A stretch of DNA of 64,000 nt. It comes from Planctomycetaceae bacterium. GTDB taxonomy: Bacteria > Planctomycetota > Planctomycetia > Pirellulales > Pirellulaceae. Of this stretch, positions 6,711 to 13,945 are shown one piece after another. The notes under the pieces are model-generated. The model saw only the letters and a list, made by a program, of their open reading frames with translations, ran no database searches and had not been told where the DNA came from. How positions within the stretch are numbered: the first letter of the stretch is position 1; every line of letters starts with the position of its first letter. Location of the stretch: NCBI GenBank assembly GCA_005778405.1, contig SXOA01000027.1, forward strand, positions 1-64,000. The letters are read 5' to 3'. A program made the translations under genes and the position numbers.

Positions 6711-8813
6711 ATGTCCCGCAAGCTCGAAACCATCCGCAACATCGGAGTCATTGCCCACATCGACGCGGGCAAGACGACGGTGACCGAGCGCATGCTCTAC
6801 TACAGCGGGGCGACGCACCGGGTCGGCGAGGTGGACAAAGGGACGACCACCACCGACAGCGACGAAGAAGAGCAGCAGCGGGGAATCACCATCTACGCCG
6901 CTTGCGTGACGTTTGAGTGGAAAGACGTCATCGTCAATCTGCTCGATACTCCGGGCCACGTCGATTTCACGGCCGAGGTGGAACGCTGCCTGCGAGTGCT
7001 CGACGGCGCGGTGGTCGTCTTCAGTGCCCGCGAAGGGGTGGAAGCCCAGAGCGAAACCGTCTGGCGGCAGGCGGACCGCTATAAAGTCCCGCGGGTGGCG
7101 TTCATCAACAAGCTCGACCGCGAAGGGGCCGACTTCTACTCGGTCGTCGAGGAAATGAAGTCGCGGCTGGGGGCGCATCCGCTGCCGATTCAGATTCCGG
7201 TGGGGCAAGGACCGCCGCACATGCCCACGCCCTTCCGCGGGGTCATCGATCTCATCACCATGAAGATGCTGACCTTCGGCCCGGACAAGGACAGCAAGCT
7301 GGTCGAGGAGCAGGAAATCCCCGAGGACATGCAGGACGACGCCCAGCACTGGCGAATGGAAATGCTGGAGCGGCTCTATAACTTCTCCAACGAGATGATG
7401 GAGCTGGCCCTCGCCGAGAAGCCAATCCCGGAAGCACTCATCCACAAGGTGCTCCGCGAAACCACGCTCCACATGCAGGTCCAGCCGGTGATGTGCGGCA
7501 GCGCGCTACATGGCATGGGAGTTCAGCCGGTGCTCGACGGGGTGATGCGCTATCTCCCCAGCCCCGCCGACATGCCGCCGGTCGAAGGTGAGGAAGTCGC
7601 GAGCGACAAAAAAAGGAAGTCCGCCGAGCCCAAAAAACTCACCCGCCAGCCGAGCCCCGACGAGCCGTTCTGCGGCCTGGTCTTCAAGGTGCTGCCGGCG
7701 AAGACGGGAGACATCCACTGGGTCCGCGTTTATTCCGGCACGCTCAAGTCGAACTCGCGAGTGCTGAATCCCGGCAAGGACCTCAAGGAAAACGTCGCCC
7801 AACTTTGGCACATCCATGCCACCAAGAAAGAAGAGCAGGTCGATCAGGCCGGTTGCGGAGATATTGTCGGCATCATCGGCCTGCGGCAGTCGATCACCGG
7901 CGACACCATCTGCGACACGCGCGAGCCGATCCTGCTGGAGACGATTAAGTTTCCGGAGACCGTTATTTCCATGGCCATCGAGCCGGAGAACAGCACCGAG
8001 CGCAAGAAGCTCAATGACACGCTTGACATGCTGAAGCGGCAGGACCCCACGCTGCACGTCGTCAGTGGCGAAACCGGTCAGACCCTGATCAGCGGCATGG
8101 GGGAACTGCACCTGGAGGTGATGAAGAACCGCCTGCTCCGCGACTTCAACCTGAACGTCAAGTTCCACAAGCCCCAGGTCAGCTACCGCGAGTCCATCGC
8201 CAGGCCGACCGAGGTTGTCGGCGAGTGCCACCGCATGATCGCCGGCCAGCAGCTTTTCGCGAAGCTCAAGCTCCGCATGGAGCCGACGGACAGCCTCACC
8301 ATTCCCGTCGCCATCGTGAACCACGCCCCGCCCGACGCCCTGCCGCCGGAACTCCTCGTCGCTGCCCTGGACGAGCTCAAAGCCTGCGGCGAAGGAGGGG
8401 GCCGCATCGCCGGCTATCCATTGATGAAGCTCAAGGTGACGGTCCTCGGCGGCGAGTGGCAGCCGGTCCTTTCCGACGAACGGGCCTTCAAAATGGCCGC
8501 GGCCGACGCCTTTGAGAAGGGGCTGGAAGAAGGGGGCAAAGTCCTGCTTGAGCCGATCATGAAGCTCGACATCGTCACCCCCGACGACTACCTGGGCGAG
8601 TTCGTCGGCGACCTCCAGCAGCGGCGGGCGATCATCGCCAAGACTGAAAGCCGCGGCAAAATGTCCACCATCGAAGCCCACGCCCCGCTCCGCGAGCTCT
8701 TCGGCTACTCCAGCGCCATGCGGAGCATCAGCCAAGGCCGCGCCGGCTGCAGCATGGAACCACTAATGTACTCCCCCGCCCCCGCGGATGTTATGAAGGG
8801 GTTTGCGGTCTAA
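6711..8813 (+). CDS. fusA: translation elongation factor G
   Basis: A 700-residue GTPase that moves tRNAs and mRNA through the ribosome after peptide transfer. G1 is AHIDAGKTT (residues 15-23), followed by a switch region with RGITI, DTPGHVDF (G3) and NKLD (G4). The C-terminal domains show GMGELHLEV and the domain IV/V block YSSAMRSISQGRA. A lysine-rich stretch around residues 300-318 (KKRKSAEPKKLTRQPSPDE) enters domain II and is longer than in E. coli EF-G. The gene is separated from rpsG by a terminator and a half repeat, so it must have its own promoter. No tuf follows, unlike the classical str operon. Being the EF-G next to rpsL/rpsG it is probably the housekeeping copy, though paralogs elsewhere are likely. 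Confidence 0.93.
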   Translation: MSRKLETIRNIGVIAHIDAGKTTVTERMLYYSGATHRVGEVDKGTTTTDSDEEEQQRGITIYAACVTFEWKDVIVNLLDTPGHVDFTAEVERCLRVLDGAVVVFSAREGVEAQSETVWRQADRYKVPRVAFINKLDREGADFYSVVEEMKSRLGAHPLPIQIPVGQGPPHMPTPFRGVIDLITMKMLTFGPDKDSKLVEEQEIPEDMQDDAQHWRMEMLERLYNFSNEMMELALAEKPIPEALIHKVLRETTLHMQVQPVMCGSALHGMGVQPVLDGVMRYLPSPADMPPVEGEEVASDKKRKSAEPKKLTRQPSPDEPFCGLVFKVLPAKTGDIHWVRVYSGTLKSNSRVLNPGKDLKENVAQLWHIHATKKEEQVDQAGCGDIVGIIGLRQSITGDTICDTREPILLETIKFPETVISMAIEPENSTERKKLNDTLDMLKRQDPTLHVVSGETGQTLISGMGELHLEVMKNRLLRDFNLNVKFHKPQVSYRESIARPTEVVGECHRMIAGQQLFAKLKLRMEPTDSLTIPVAIVNHAPPDALPPELLVAALDELKACGEGGGRIAGYPLMKLKVTVLGGEWQPVLSDERAFKMAAADAFEKGLEEGGKVLLEPIMKLDIVTPDDYLGEFVGDLQQRRAIIAKTESRGKMSTIEAHAPLRELFGYSSAMRSISQGRAGCSMEPLMYSPAPADVMKGFAV

Positions 8814-8899
8814 CGTGCATGTGGCTGCCCGAAAGCAGGGACTGGACGAGCCTGACCTGGCAACCAGCCAAATCGACGTCAGACAGGGGTCTCTCCCTC

Positions 8900-8928
8900 T
8901 TTCGCCCTTCCAATCCCTTCCCTATAAT
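8900..8928 (+). promoter_or_regulatory. candidate promoter of rpmI-rplT
   Basis: TATAAT (8923-8928) lies 64 bases before the rpmI start, in the intergenic gap after fusA. The best -35 at 17 bases spacing is TTTCGC (8900-8905), which is weak. The call rests on the exact -10 match. Confidence 0.4.
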
Positions 8929-8992
8929 GCGAGGTTTCCACTGGGGCGAACCTCCCGTGGCGAAGCTGATCTCGATCCCCGAACGTGACGAC

Positions 8993-9196
8993 ATGCCCAA
9001 GCAGAAGACCCATAAGGGAACCAAAAAACGCTTCCGCCTGACCGCCACCGGCAAGGTCAAGCACCGCGCCGCCGGCACCAGCCATCTGGCCAGCCGCATG
9101 AGCAAGAAGCGGCGGCGGAACTTGCGGGGGACCAAGGTTTTGTCGGACACCGTCGTGCATCAAATCACCCGCGCCCTCAATGGGTACAGCCTGTAG
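8993..9196 (+). CDS. rpmI: 50S ribosomal protein L35
   Basis: A 67-residue, strongly basic protein of typical L35 length when started at ATG 8993. The signature PKQKTHKGTKKRFRLTATGK is at the N-terminus, with RRNLRGTKVLS near residue 41. The reading frame is open further upstream, but that part has no L35 similarity and runs through the promoter region. It is followed by rplT after 142 bases, the usual gene order, but without the infC gene that normally precedes it. Confidence 0.97.
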   Translation: MPKQKTHKGTKKRFRLTATGKVKHRAAGTSHLASRMSKKRRRNLRGTKVLSDTVVHQITRALNGYSL

Positions 9197-9259
9197 CGAT
9201 TTTGCCCCGGTCGTACTCCACACGACCTTTTGATATTTCATTACCATTTTCCCATTCGT

Positions 9260-9317
9260 CACGCAGGCACCTAACACTCGGCTAACCGAGGGCCTGGTTT
9301 AACTAAACCGCAGCGTG
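9260..9317 (+). promoter_or_regulatory. structured RNA between rpmI and rplT
   Basis: Two adjacent perfect 5-bp hairpins, CTCGG-CTAA-CCGAG (9277-9290) and GGTTT-AACT-AAACC (9296-9309), are enclosed by CACGC (9260-9264) pairing with GCGTG (9313-9317). The result is a small three-way junction ending 21 bases before rplT. L20 is known to autoregulate through leader RNA in other bacteria. A similar role here is inference. Confidence 0.45.
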
Positions 9318-9338
9318 CAAACCACAGGGAACTAATCC

Positions 9339-9695
9339 ATGCGTGCCATGAAGGGTGCTGCCCGCACCCAGTCGAAAAAGCGTCTCTTCAAGCGTGCCAA
9401 GGGGTACGTCGGCGGCCGCCGCAAGCTCTTCCGCACCGCCAAGGAAACTATCGCTCGCGCCGGCGCGTTCGCCTTCCGCGACCGCCGCGACCGTAAGCGG
9501 CAGTTCCGCAAGCTTTGGATCATCCGGCTCAACGCCGCCTGCCGCGAACGGGGTCTGCGCTACAGCCAGTTCATCAACGGACTGGAAAAGGCCGGCATCA
9601 TCCTAGACCGGAAGAGCCTCTCGGAAATCGCCATCGCCGACCCCGCCGCTTTCGATGCGGTGATGAATGAAGTGAAAGCGGCGATGGCGGCGTAA
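9339..9695 (+). CDS. rplT: 50S ribosomal protein L20
   Basis: A 118-residue protein of normal length. [20 protein letters not shown] near the N-terminus is the extended basic tail that threads into 23S rRNA, and [20 protein letters not shown] is the most conserved L20 block. L20 is an early assembly protein of the 50S subunit and an autogenous repressor in E. coli and Bacillus. It is co-directional with rpmI across a structured gap. It ends four bases from the end of the opposing manA gene. Confidence 0.97.
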   Translation: MRAMKGAARTQSKKRLFKRAKGYVGGRRKLFRTAKETIARAGAFAFRDRRDRKRQFRKLWIIRLNAACRERGLRYSQFINGLEKAGIILDRKSLSEIAIADPAAFDAVMNEVKAAMAA

Positions 9696-9699
9696 GCGG

Positions 9700-10701
9700 C
9701 TACGGAAGATAACTATCCAGCAGGATTGTTTCGCGGTTTGCGCTAATCCGGCACTCGCCAGCAGACGCGGGAAGCAGCAGCGTCTGGCCCAGCGCGAGTT
9801 GTTCGCTCGTGATTCCACTGGAAATCGTTGCCGAGCCGGAGAGCACCGAAAGAATGTGAAACCGCTCGTCACCCCCGATGGTTCGCATTTCGGCTGGTTC
9901 GAATCCATCGATCCGCCAACGGTCGAGGATGAACTTGTCGCAGGAGACGAGCCGCTCGATGAAAGGCCGATCCATTGGCTGCGGAACTTGTGGTTGGACT
10001 GGGCCGGCGGAATAGTCGATAGCGGCAAGGCTCTCGGCGACATGCAGTTGCCGTGGATATCCATCGGGACCGACTCGGTTCCAGTCGTAAAGACGGAAGG
10101 TGGTATCGCTGGCTTGCTGGATTTCCGCCACGACTAGGCCGGCTCCCAGTGCATGCACCGTTCCGGCCGGGATAAAGATGCAATCTCCAACCTGCGGCTC
10201 GAACTTGTGCAGGCACAATTCCGTGGTGCCACGATTTACCTCTCGCTCCAGGGCCGGGCGGTCGAAGCCTCGCTTGAGCCCCGCATACACGACGCTCCCC
10301 GGTTCCGCAGCCAGAATCACCCAGGCTTCCGTCTTCCCCAAATCGGGCGGCACCTGCTTCGCCGCAGCCGCGTCGTTGGGATGGACCTGCACGGAAAGGA
10401 CTCGCCGGCAATCGAGAAACTTGAAGAGCAACGGAAAGCGACTGGCCTGGCCCTCCCCATGTCTTCCCAGCAACTCCTTCCCATATTTTTCCACCACCTG
10501 CCCCAGTGTCATCCCCGCCAGAAGCCCTCCTTCGATTATCGACTGGTCCTCTCCATGATCCGCCACCTCCCAGCTTTCCGCGTAATCCTCTCCCTCTCCA
10601 ATCGGCTTCCCCAACAACGTCCCCAGTCGCCGCCCGCCCCAGAGATAGCGCTTGAAAAGCGGCGCAAAGCGCAGCGGCGATAGCCCCGACGATTCTCCCA
10701 T
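9700..10701 (-). CDS. manA: class I mannose-6-phosphate isomerase
   Basis: A 333-residue protein if started at ATG 10701 (MGESSG). An ATG five codons upstream (10716) lies inside a repeat unit and is less likely. Zinc ligands of the type I family are visible: Gln and His in SVQVHPNDAAA, Glu in LGKTEAWV, and His in PAGTVHALGAG. The N-terminal FKRYLWGGRRLG and the later ASDTTFRLYDWNR are also typical of short bacterial ManA proteins. It interconverts mannose-6-phosphate and fructose-6-phosphate, feeding GDP-mannose synthesis or mannose catabolism. It points away from the LmbE gene's repeat and converges on rplT. Confidence 0.9.
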   Translation of the reverse strand: MGESSGLSPLRFAPLFKRYLWGGRRLGTLLGKPIGEGEDYAESWEVADHGEDQSIIEGGLLAGMTLGQVVEKYGKELLGRHGEGQASRFPLLFKFLDCRRVLSVQVHPNDAAAAKQVPPDLGKTEAWVILAAEPGSVVYAGLKRGFDRPALEREVNRGTTELCLHKFEPQVGDCIFIPAGTVHALGAGLVVAEIQQASDTTFRLYDWNRVGPDGYPRQLHVAESLAAIDYSAGPVQPQVPQPMDRPFIERLVSCDKFILDRWRIDGFEPAEMRTIGGDERFHILSVLSGSATISSGITSEQLALGQTLLLPASAGECRISANRETILLDSYLP

Positions 10702-10729
10702 TTTCCTGCCAACCATTTTTCTGCCAACC
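10700..10729. repeat. 30-bp inverted repeat, left copy (frames LmbE gene)
   Basis: This is the reverse complement of the tandem GGTTGGCAGAAAAAT pair at 11711-11740 with one mismatch. It lies between the manA start and the LmbE stop and supplies in-frame ATGs to manA. Confidence 0.8.
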
Positions 10730-10734
10730 TCTTC

Positions 10735-11652
10735 CTACTTCCCAATCGGAAACAACTTCTTGAGCTCCTCAGGGCTCGGCCGCCTTCCATACTCGCAAAT
10801 CTCAAACGACTCCGCGTACTTCACCTTCTTCCCCGCCTCCTCGCCGTAGATTTCCAGCAGCACGGCCCGGGCCTTGTCCGCCTCGCGGCTTTGACGGTCT
10901 TGCCAGCGGGTTTTGAGCCAGGCTTTGCGGCCGGCGGTATCGCTTTCGGGTGGGACGGAGCGTACGAACTCCTCGCTGCCGCTGGCTCCTCCTTCGTAGA
11001 CCTGGGAAGTAAGCTCGTGAACAGCATCGAGCTTTTGTTCGAAGACATCGTCAATCGAAACAGCAACGTCCGGCTTGAACGGATACGGCCGCTGAAAGCC
11101 ATCGCTAGAGAAGAGGAAGACGGGGTTGGTTTTGAGTGGCGGCGAGTCGGGGCAGAAGAATGGCACGGTGACCATGAAGGCCGCGTCCTGCACCAGCACG
11201 CCGACGTAGCGATGGTCCGGGTGATAGTCCCAAGGCCGGTGCGAAATGACAATGTCGGCCTTCCACTCCCGGATGACCCTGGTAATCAGCTTGCGATTCT
11301 CCAACGTCGGTAGCAGCTCGCCGTCGTGAATGTCCAACACCTGCGCGTGAGTCCCCAGCTTTTTCGCCGCGGCCTGCACCTCGGCGGTCCGCCTTTGGGC
11401 CAATGGTCCGCCAGCCATCTGCCAGTGGCCGATATCCCCGTTTGTCACCGACACCAGCTTCACATGGTGCCCCAGCTTCGACCACTTCGCCGCCGTGCCC
11501 CCCGCTTTAAACTCGGCGTCGTCGGGATGAGCACCAAAGACGAGGATGCGGAGCTTGCCGTCGGCGTCGGCGGCGTACACAGTTTGGAATGGAATCGTTG
11601 CGGCTAAAAATACTGCGGCAACCAGCAAAGCTAGGAGAGAGTGGGATTTCAT
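10735..11652 (-). CDS. secreted LmbE/PIG-L family deacetylase
   Basis: A 305-residue protein from ATG 11652, which begins a clear signal peptide (MKSHSLLALLVAAVFLAATI, cleaved near residue 27). The zinc-binding motifs of N-acetylglucosaminyl deacetylases are present: GAHPDDAEF near residue 36 and YHPDHRYVG near 149. Relatives remove acetyl groups from GlcNAc-containing lipids, antibiotics or mycothiol precursors. Exported planctomycete versions are common and their substrate is unknown, perhaps environmental amino sugars. The gene is framed by inverted 30-bp repeats five bases after its stop and 59 bases before its start, which suggests it was gained or could be lost as a unit. Confidence 0.87.
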   Translation of the reverse strand: MKSHSLLALLVAAVFLAATIPFQTVYAADADGKLRILVFGAHPDDAEFKAGGTAAKWSKLGHHVKLVSVTNGDIGHWQMAGGPLAQRRTAEVQAAAKKLGTHAQVLDIHDGELLPTLENRKLITRVIREWKADIVISHRPWDYHPDHRYVGVLVQDAAFMVTVPFFCPDSPPLKTNPVFLFSSDGFQRPYPFKPDVAVSIDDVFEQKLDAVHELTSQVYEGGASGSEEFVRSVPPESDTAGRKAWLKTRWQDRQSREADKARAVLLEIYGEEAGKKVKYAESFEICEYGRRPSPEELKKLFPIGK

Positions 11653-11710
11653 GGCGGCATCGCACGAGGAAGAGGTACAATCCAGATGTCCGAATGATAG
11701 CCGAGAATTG

Positions 11711-11740
11711 GGTTGGCAGAAAAATGGTTGGCAGAAAAAT
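11711..11740. repeat. 30-bp inverted repeat, right copy (tandem 15-mers)
   Basis: Two perfect tandem copies of GGTTGGCAGAAAAAT (11711-11725, 11726-11740) mirror 10700-10729 across the LmbE gene. Confidence 0.85.
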
Positions 11741-11764
11741 GAAGAGATGGGAAAGAAGGCTGCC

Positions 11765-12430
11765 ATGAAACGCCGCTGGTTTCAATTTCGGTTGCGGACG
11801 CTGTTCGCGCTACTGACGCTGGCGGCGGTCGGCACGGGTATTGTTCAACATGTTCGGCATGTCAATCAGCGGCTCCAATTTCATCAAGCCATGCTGAAAC
11901 TCAGCGATGCCAGGCGAGAACTATCAACGGCCCAGAAGTTAGTGGTCCTGACCACCATCGACTCTTTGGAAGATGACAACTGGGTGGAAGAACAACTGCC
12001 CCAAGGCCATTTGTTGTACCGTGAGAGCTTTCGAGCATCCACTGAGTTCAACAGAACCCTGTTGAAGGTGTGCGAACAAGAACTCGCCGCGAGTGAAAGA
12101 GCTACCGCCTATCATGAGCGCCAAATCGAGCTCTACGTGCACGCTCTCTGGCGGCCGTGGATGAGATTGGCGGAAGACCCCAGCCAGGAATTGTCTGACC
12201 TGTTGCCCGAAACCCAGCCATCGCCGTCGCCAACATTTCTTCCGGTGGTTCCGCAACCCCGACCCGCAGTGGTCGATCAGTCGATCGAGCGTCAATTGCA
12301 ATTGGAAATCTCGCCCTCACTTCCCGAAATGCCTCCTAAGACAAACCGCCCCTGGCAGCCCATCGAACGCCCGTTGCCGCTCGATTTTGATAAGCGGGAG
12401 GTGCAAGTGGAGAAGGCCACCGCCGCTTGA
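11765..12430 (+). CDS. hypothetical single-pass membrane protein
   Basis: A 221-residue protein. AAGAAGG upstream of ATG 11765 is a good ribosome binding site, preferred over upstream in-frame starts that run through the repeat. The N-terminus RRWFQFRLRTLFALLTLAAV is a basic stretch followed by one hydrophobic helix. This pattern ('FRLRTLF' then a membrane segment) opens many planctomycete proteins of unknown function. The middle (residues 40-135) is helical and charged, likely coiled coil, and the tail is rich in Pro, Glu and Ser. No catalytic motif is visible. It converges with the next gene, with a four-base gap. Function unknown. Confidence 0.7.
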   Translation: MKRRWFQFRLRTLFALLTLAAVGTGIVQHVRHVNQRLQFHQAMLKLSDARRELSTAQKLVVLTTIDSLEDDNWVEEQLPQGHLLYRESFRASTEFNRTLLKVCEQELAASERATAYHERQIELYVHALWRPWMRLAEDPSQELSDLLPETQPSPSPTFLPVVPQPRPAVVDQSIERQLQLEISPSLPEMPPKTNRPWQPIERPLPLDFDKREVQVEKATAA

Positions 12431-12434
12431 AATG

Positions 12435-13682
12435 CTACTTGGTTTTGGTCTTCGCTCCGGCAGGGCGCTTGGCTGTTCCGGGCGGAGGAGCCGGGCCTTG
12501 GACCGGCAGCGGTCCTTGCGGCATTTCGTTCATGTCCTCCACGACCTTTTTCCAGCCGCTGGGGACTTTGGGTTCATAGAACTGCGTCTTGAAACTGTCA
12601 ATGATTGGCGTGAGCACGGCGAGCGGCCGTTTGTCAGACTTGAGGGTCGTTTCCCGCTGGTCGAACGAATACTCCGTGTGGGCGGGATTGGTCTTCTTGT
12701 TGTAATTGGGTGCGTAGACATCGAGCGCCTTGGGCAGGAAATCTTTCTCGTCCAGAATGATGCTCACCTTCTGGAAATTGGCCGCATCGCGGTTGAAGCG
12801 GGGGACCGCCTCCAGCCAGTATTCTCCTTCGTGCCCCGCGGGGACGTCCGGTGCGGGGCGAATCCAGTAGCGGGCCTTGATCGTCGCCACCTTCGCCCCG
12901 AACAGGAACGGCAATGGACCGTCGGCGATGGCTTTGTTTTGCATCTCAATGGGCAGGATTCGTTGGAACAGTTTTTTACCGCGCGTGTCGAACTCAAAGA
13001 TGCTCCGCCCGTCGCAGACCCACTGCTCGCCAATTTGCGCCAACCACTGGGGCTTTCCCCCCGCCACTTGCGGCGGGGAAAATTTGAGGAGCTTCTCGAC
13101 CTTGAACATTCCCTTGTCCGGCTTGGCATATTGGATGATGCCTTCGCCGTAAGTGAAAGGGATTTTGGGATCCTTGGGTCCAAATGCCGGGTCGTGCTCC
13201 CAGCGTTTGAAGTTGCACTTGAAGGTGACAATCGATTCACTCGTCTTTTCCCAAGCGACCAGAACTTCGTCGACCCACGACTGGACATTGGGAGCAAGTG
13301 GAAACCAATCCGGCTGGCGTGGTGTGATTTGAACGGCCAGCGGCAGCGGATTGTTCGCGGTGCCAGGCGCTCCCTGGGGAGCACCCGCCTTGGACGGAAT
13401 TCCTCCAGCAGGATTTGCGCCGCTTCCTGGCTCGCGGACGGGCTCTTCGCCAGCCACCCGCCTAACGGGAGCCTGTTTGTTCTGCGGTGAACGGGGCTGC
13501 ACCGAGCTTGGCGCTGCCGGGCCAAAGGTTGCTCCCGGAGTTCCCTTGGATCCCTTGGCGGAATAGCCGGAGTTTGTACGCGCTGGGGGAGGGCCTACTC
13601 CCGTCTGCGCAAGCGCCGGCGCTGCGGACCCCATGACAAACGCAATTCCAGCCAGCAATCCGTGTAATTTCGTGCGGGTCAT
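12435..13682 (-). CDS. TIGR03009-type secreted planctomycete protein
   Basis: A 415-residue protein from ATG 13682, starting with a signal peptide (MTRTKLHGLLAGIAFVMGSA, cleaved after ALAQ). Residues 25-120 are a low-complexity Pro/Gly/Ala/Ser linker. From about 130 comes a compact domain with WFPLAPNVQSWVDEVLVAWE, FKCNFKRWEHDPAFGPKDPK and EYSFDQRETT. This matches my memory of TIGR03009, a planctomycete family resembling outer-membrane lipoprotein sorting proteins (LolA/LolB-like half-barrels). A role in carrying lipids or lipoproteins at the envelope is an inference from that fold. The tail is basic (AKRPAGAKTKTK). Confidence 0.7.
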   Translation of the reverse strand: MTRTKLHGLLAGIAFVMGSAAPALAQTGVGPPPARTNSGYSAKGSKGTPGATFGPAAPSSVQPRSPQNKQAPVRRVAGEEPVREPGSGANPAGGIPSKAGAPQGAPGTANNPLPLAVQITPRQPDWFPLAPNVQSWVDEVLVAWEKTSESIVTFKCNFKRWEHDPAFGPKDPKIPFTYGEGIIQYAKPDKGMFKVEKLLKFSPPQVAGGKPQWLAQIGEQWVCDGRSIFEFDTRGKKLFQRILPIEMQNKAIADGPLPFLFGAKVATIKARYWIRPAPDVPAGHEGEYWLEAVPRFNRDAANFQKVSIILDEKDFLPKALDVYAPNYNKKTNPAHTEYSFDQRETTLKSDKRPLAVLTPIIDSFKTQFYEPKVPSGWKKVVEDMNEMPQGPLPVQGPAPPPGTAKRPAGAKTKTK

Positions 13683-13863
13683 CCTTGACTCCTGCCGAGG
13701 GCCATTCTCCGGGAACGCAAACGGCAATGATAATTGCTGGCCGTTGATTGCCCTAGATCGATTCTCGCCAATGGAGGGATCGAGCTAATGTCAATGATTC
13801 CACCCTTGGATACGCTAGATGGGCATTTTTGGAGAAATGGGCTCCCTTACAAGTTCGCAGGTG

Positions 13864-13939
13864 CCTCCGCAGCGCCTTGGCTGACAGCCCCAAGGCTCTT
13901 AAAATGGGGCCATCGAGTCACGGCCCGGTGCTGCGGAGG
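13864..13939 (+). promoter_or_regulatory. structured leader sequestering the phosphofructokinase ribosome binding site
   Basis: CCTCCGCAGCGCC (13864-13876) pairs with GGTGCTGCGGAGG (13927-13939) over 13 bp with one G-U pair. The right strand contains the GGAGG ribosome binding site of the downstream gene. Inside are two hairpins, TTGGCTGACAGCCCCAA (13877-13893) and GGGCC/GGCCC (13907-13911 with 13922-13926), making a three-way junction. The layout is that of a translational riboswitch or protein-controlled leader. It does not match a riboswitch class I recognise. Confidence 0.55.
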
Positions 13940-13945
13940 TCTTCC

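Noticed and set aside
7506-8735. 409-codon minus-strand open frame inside fusA
   Set aside because: Antisense to the strongly conserved EF-G gene, with no domain features; long shadow frames are expected at this GC content.
9890-9910. TTCGAATCC resembling a tRNA T-loop
   Set aside because: It lies within the manA reading frame and no acceptor or anticodon stems surround it.
13728-13945. possible hammerhead ribozyme in the phosphofructokinase leader
   Set aside because: A three-way junction exists but the conserved CUGANGA and GAAA core boxes are absent (CTGACAG only).
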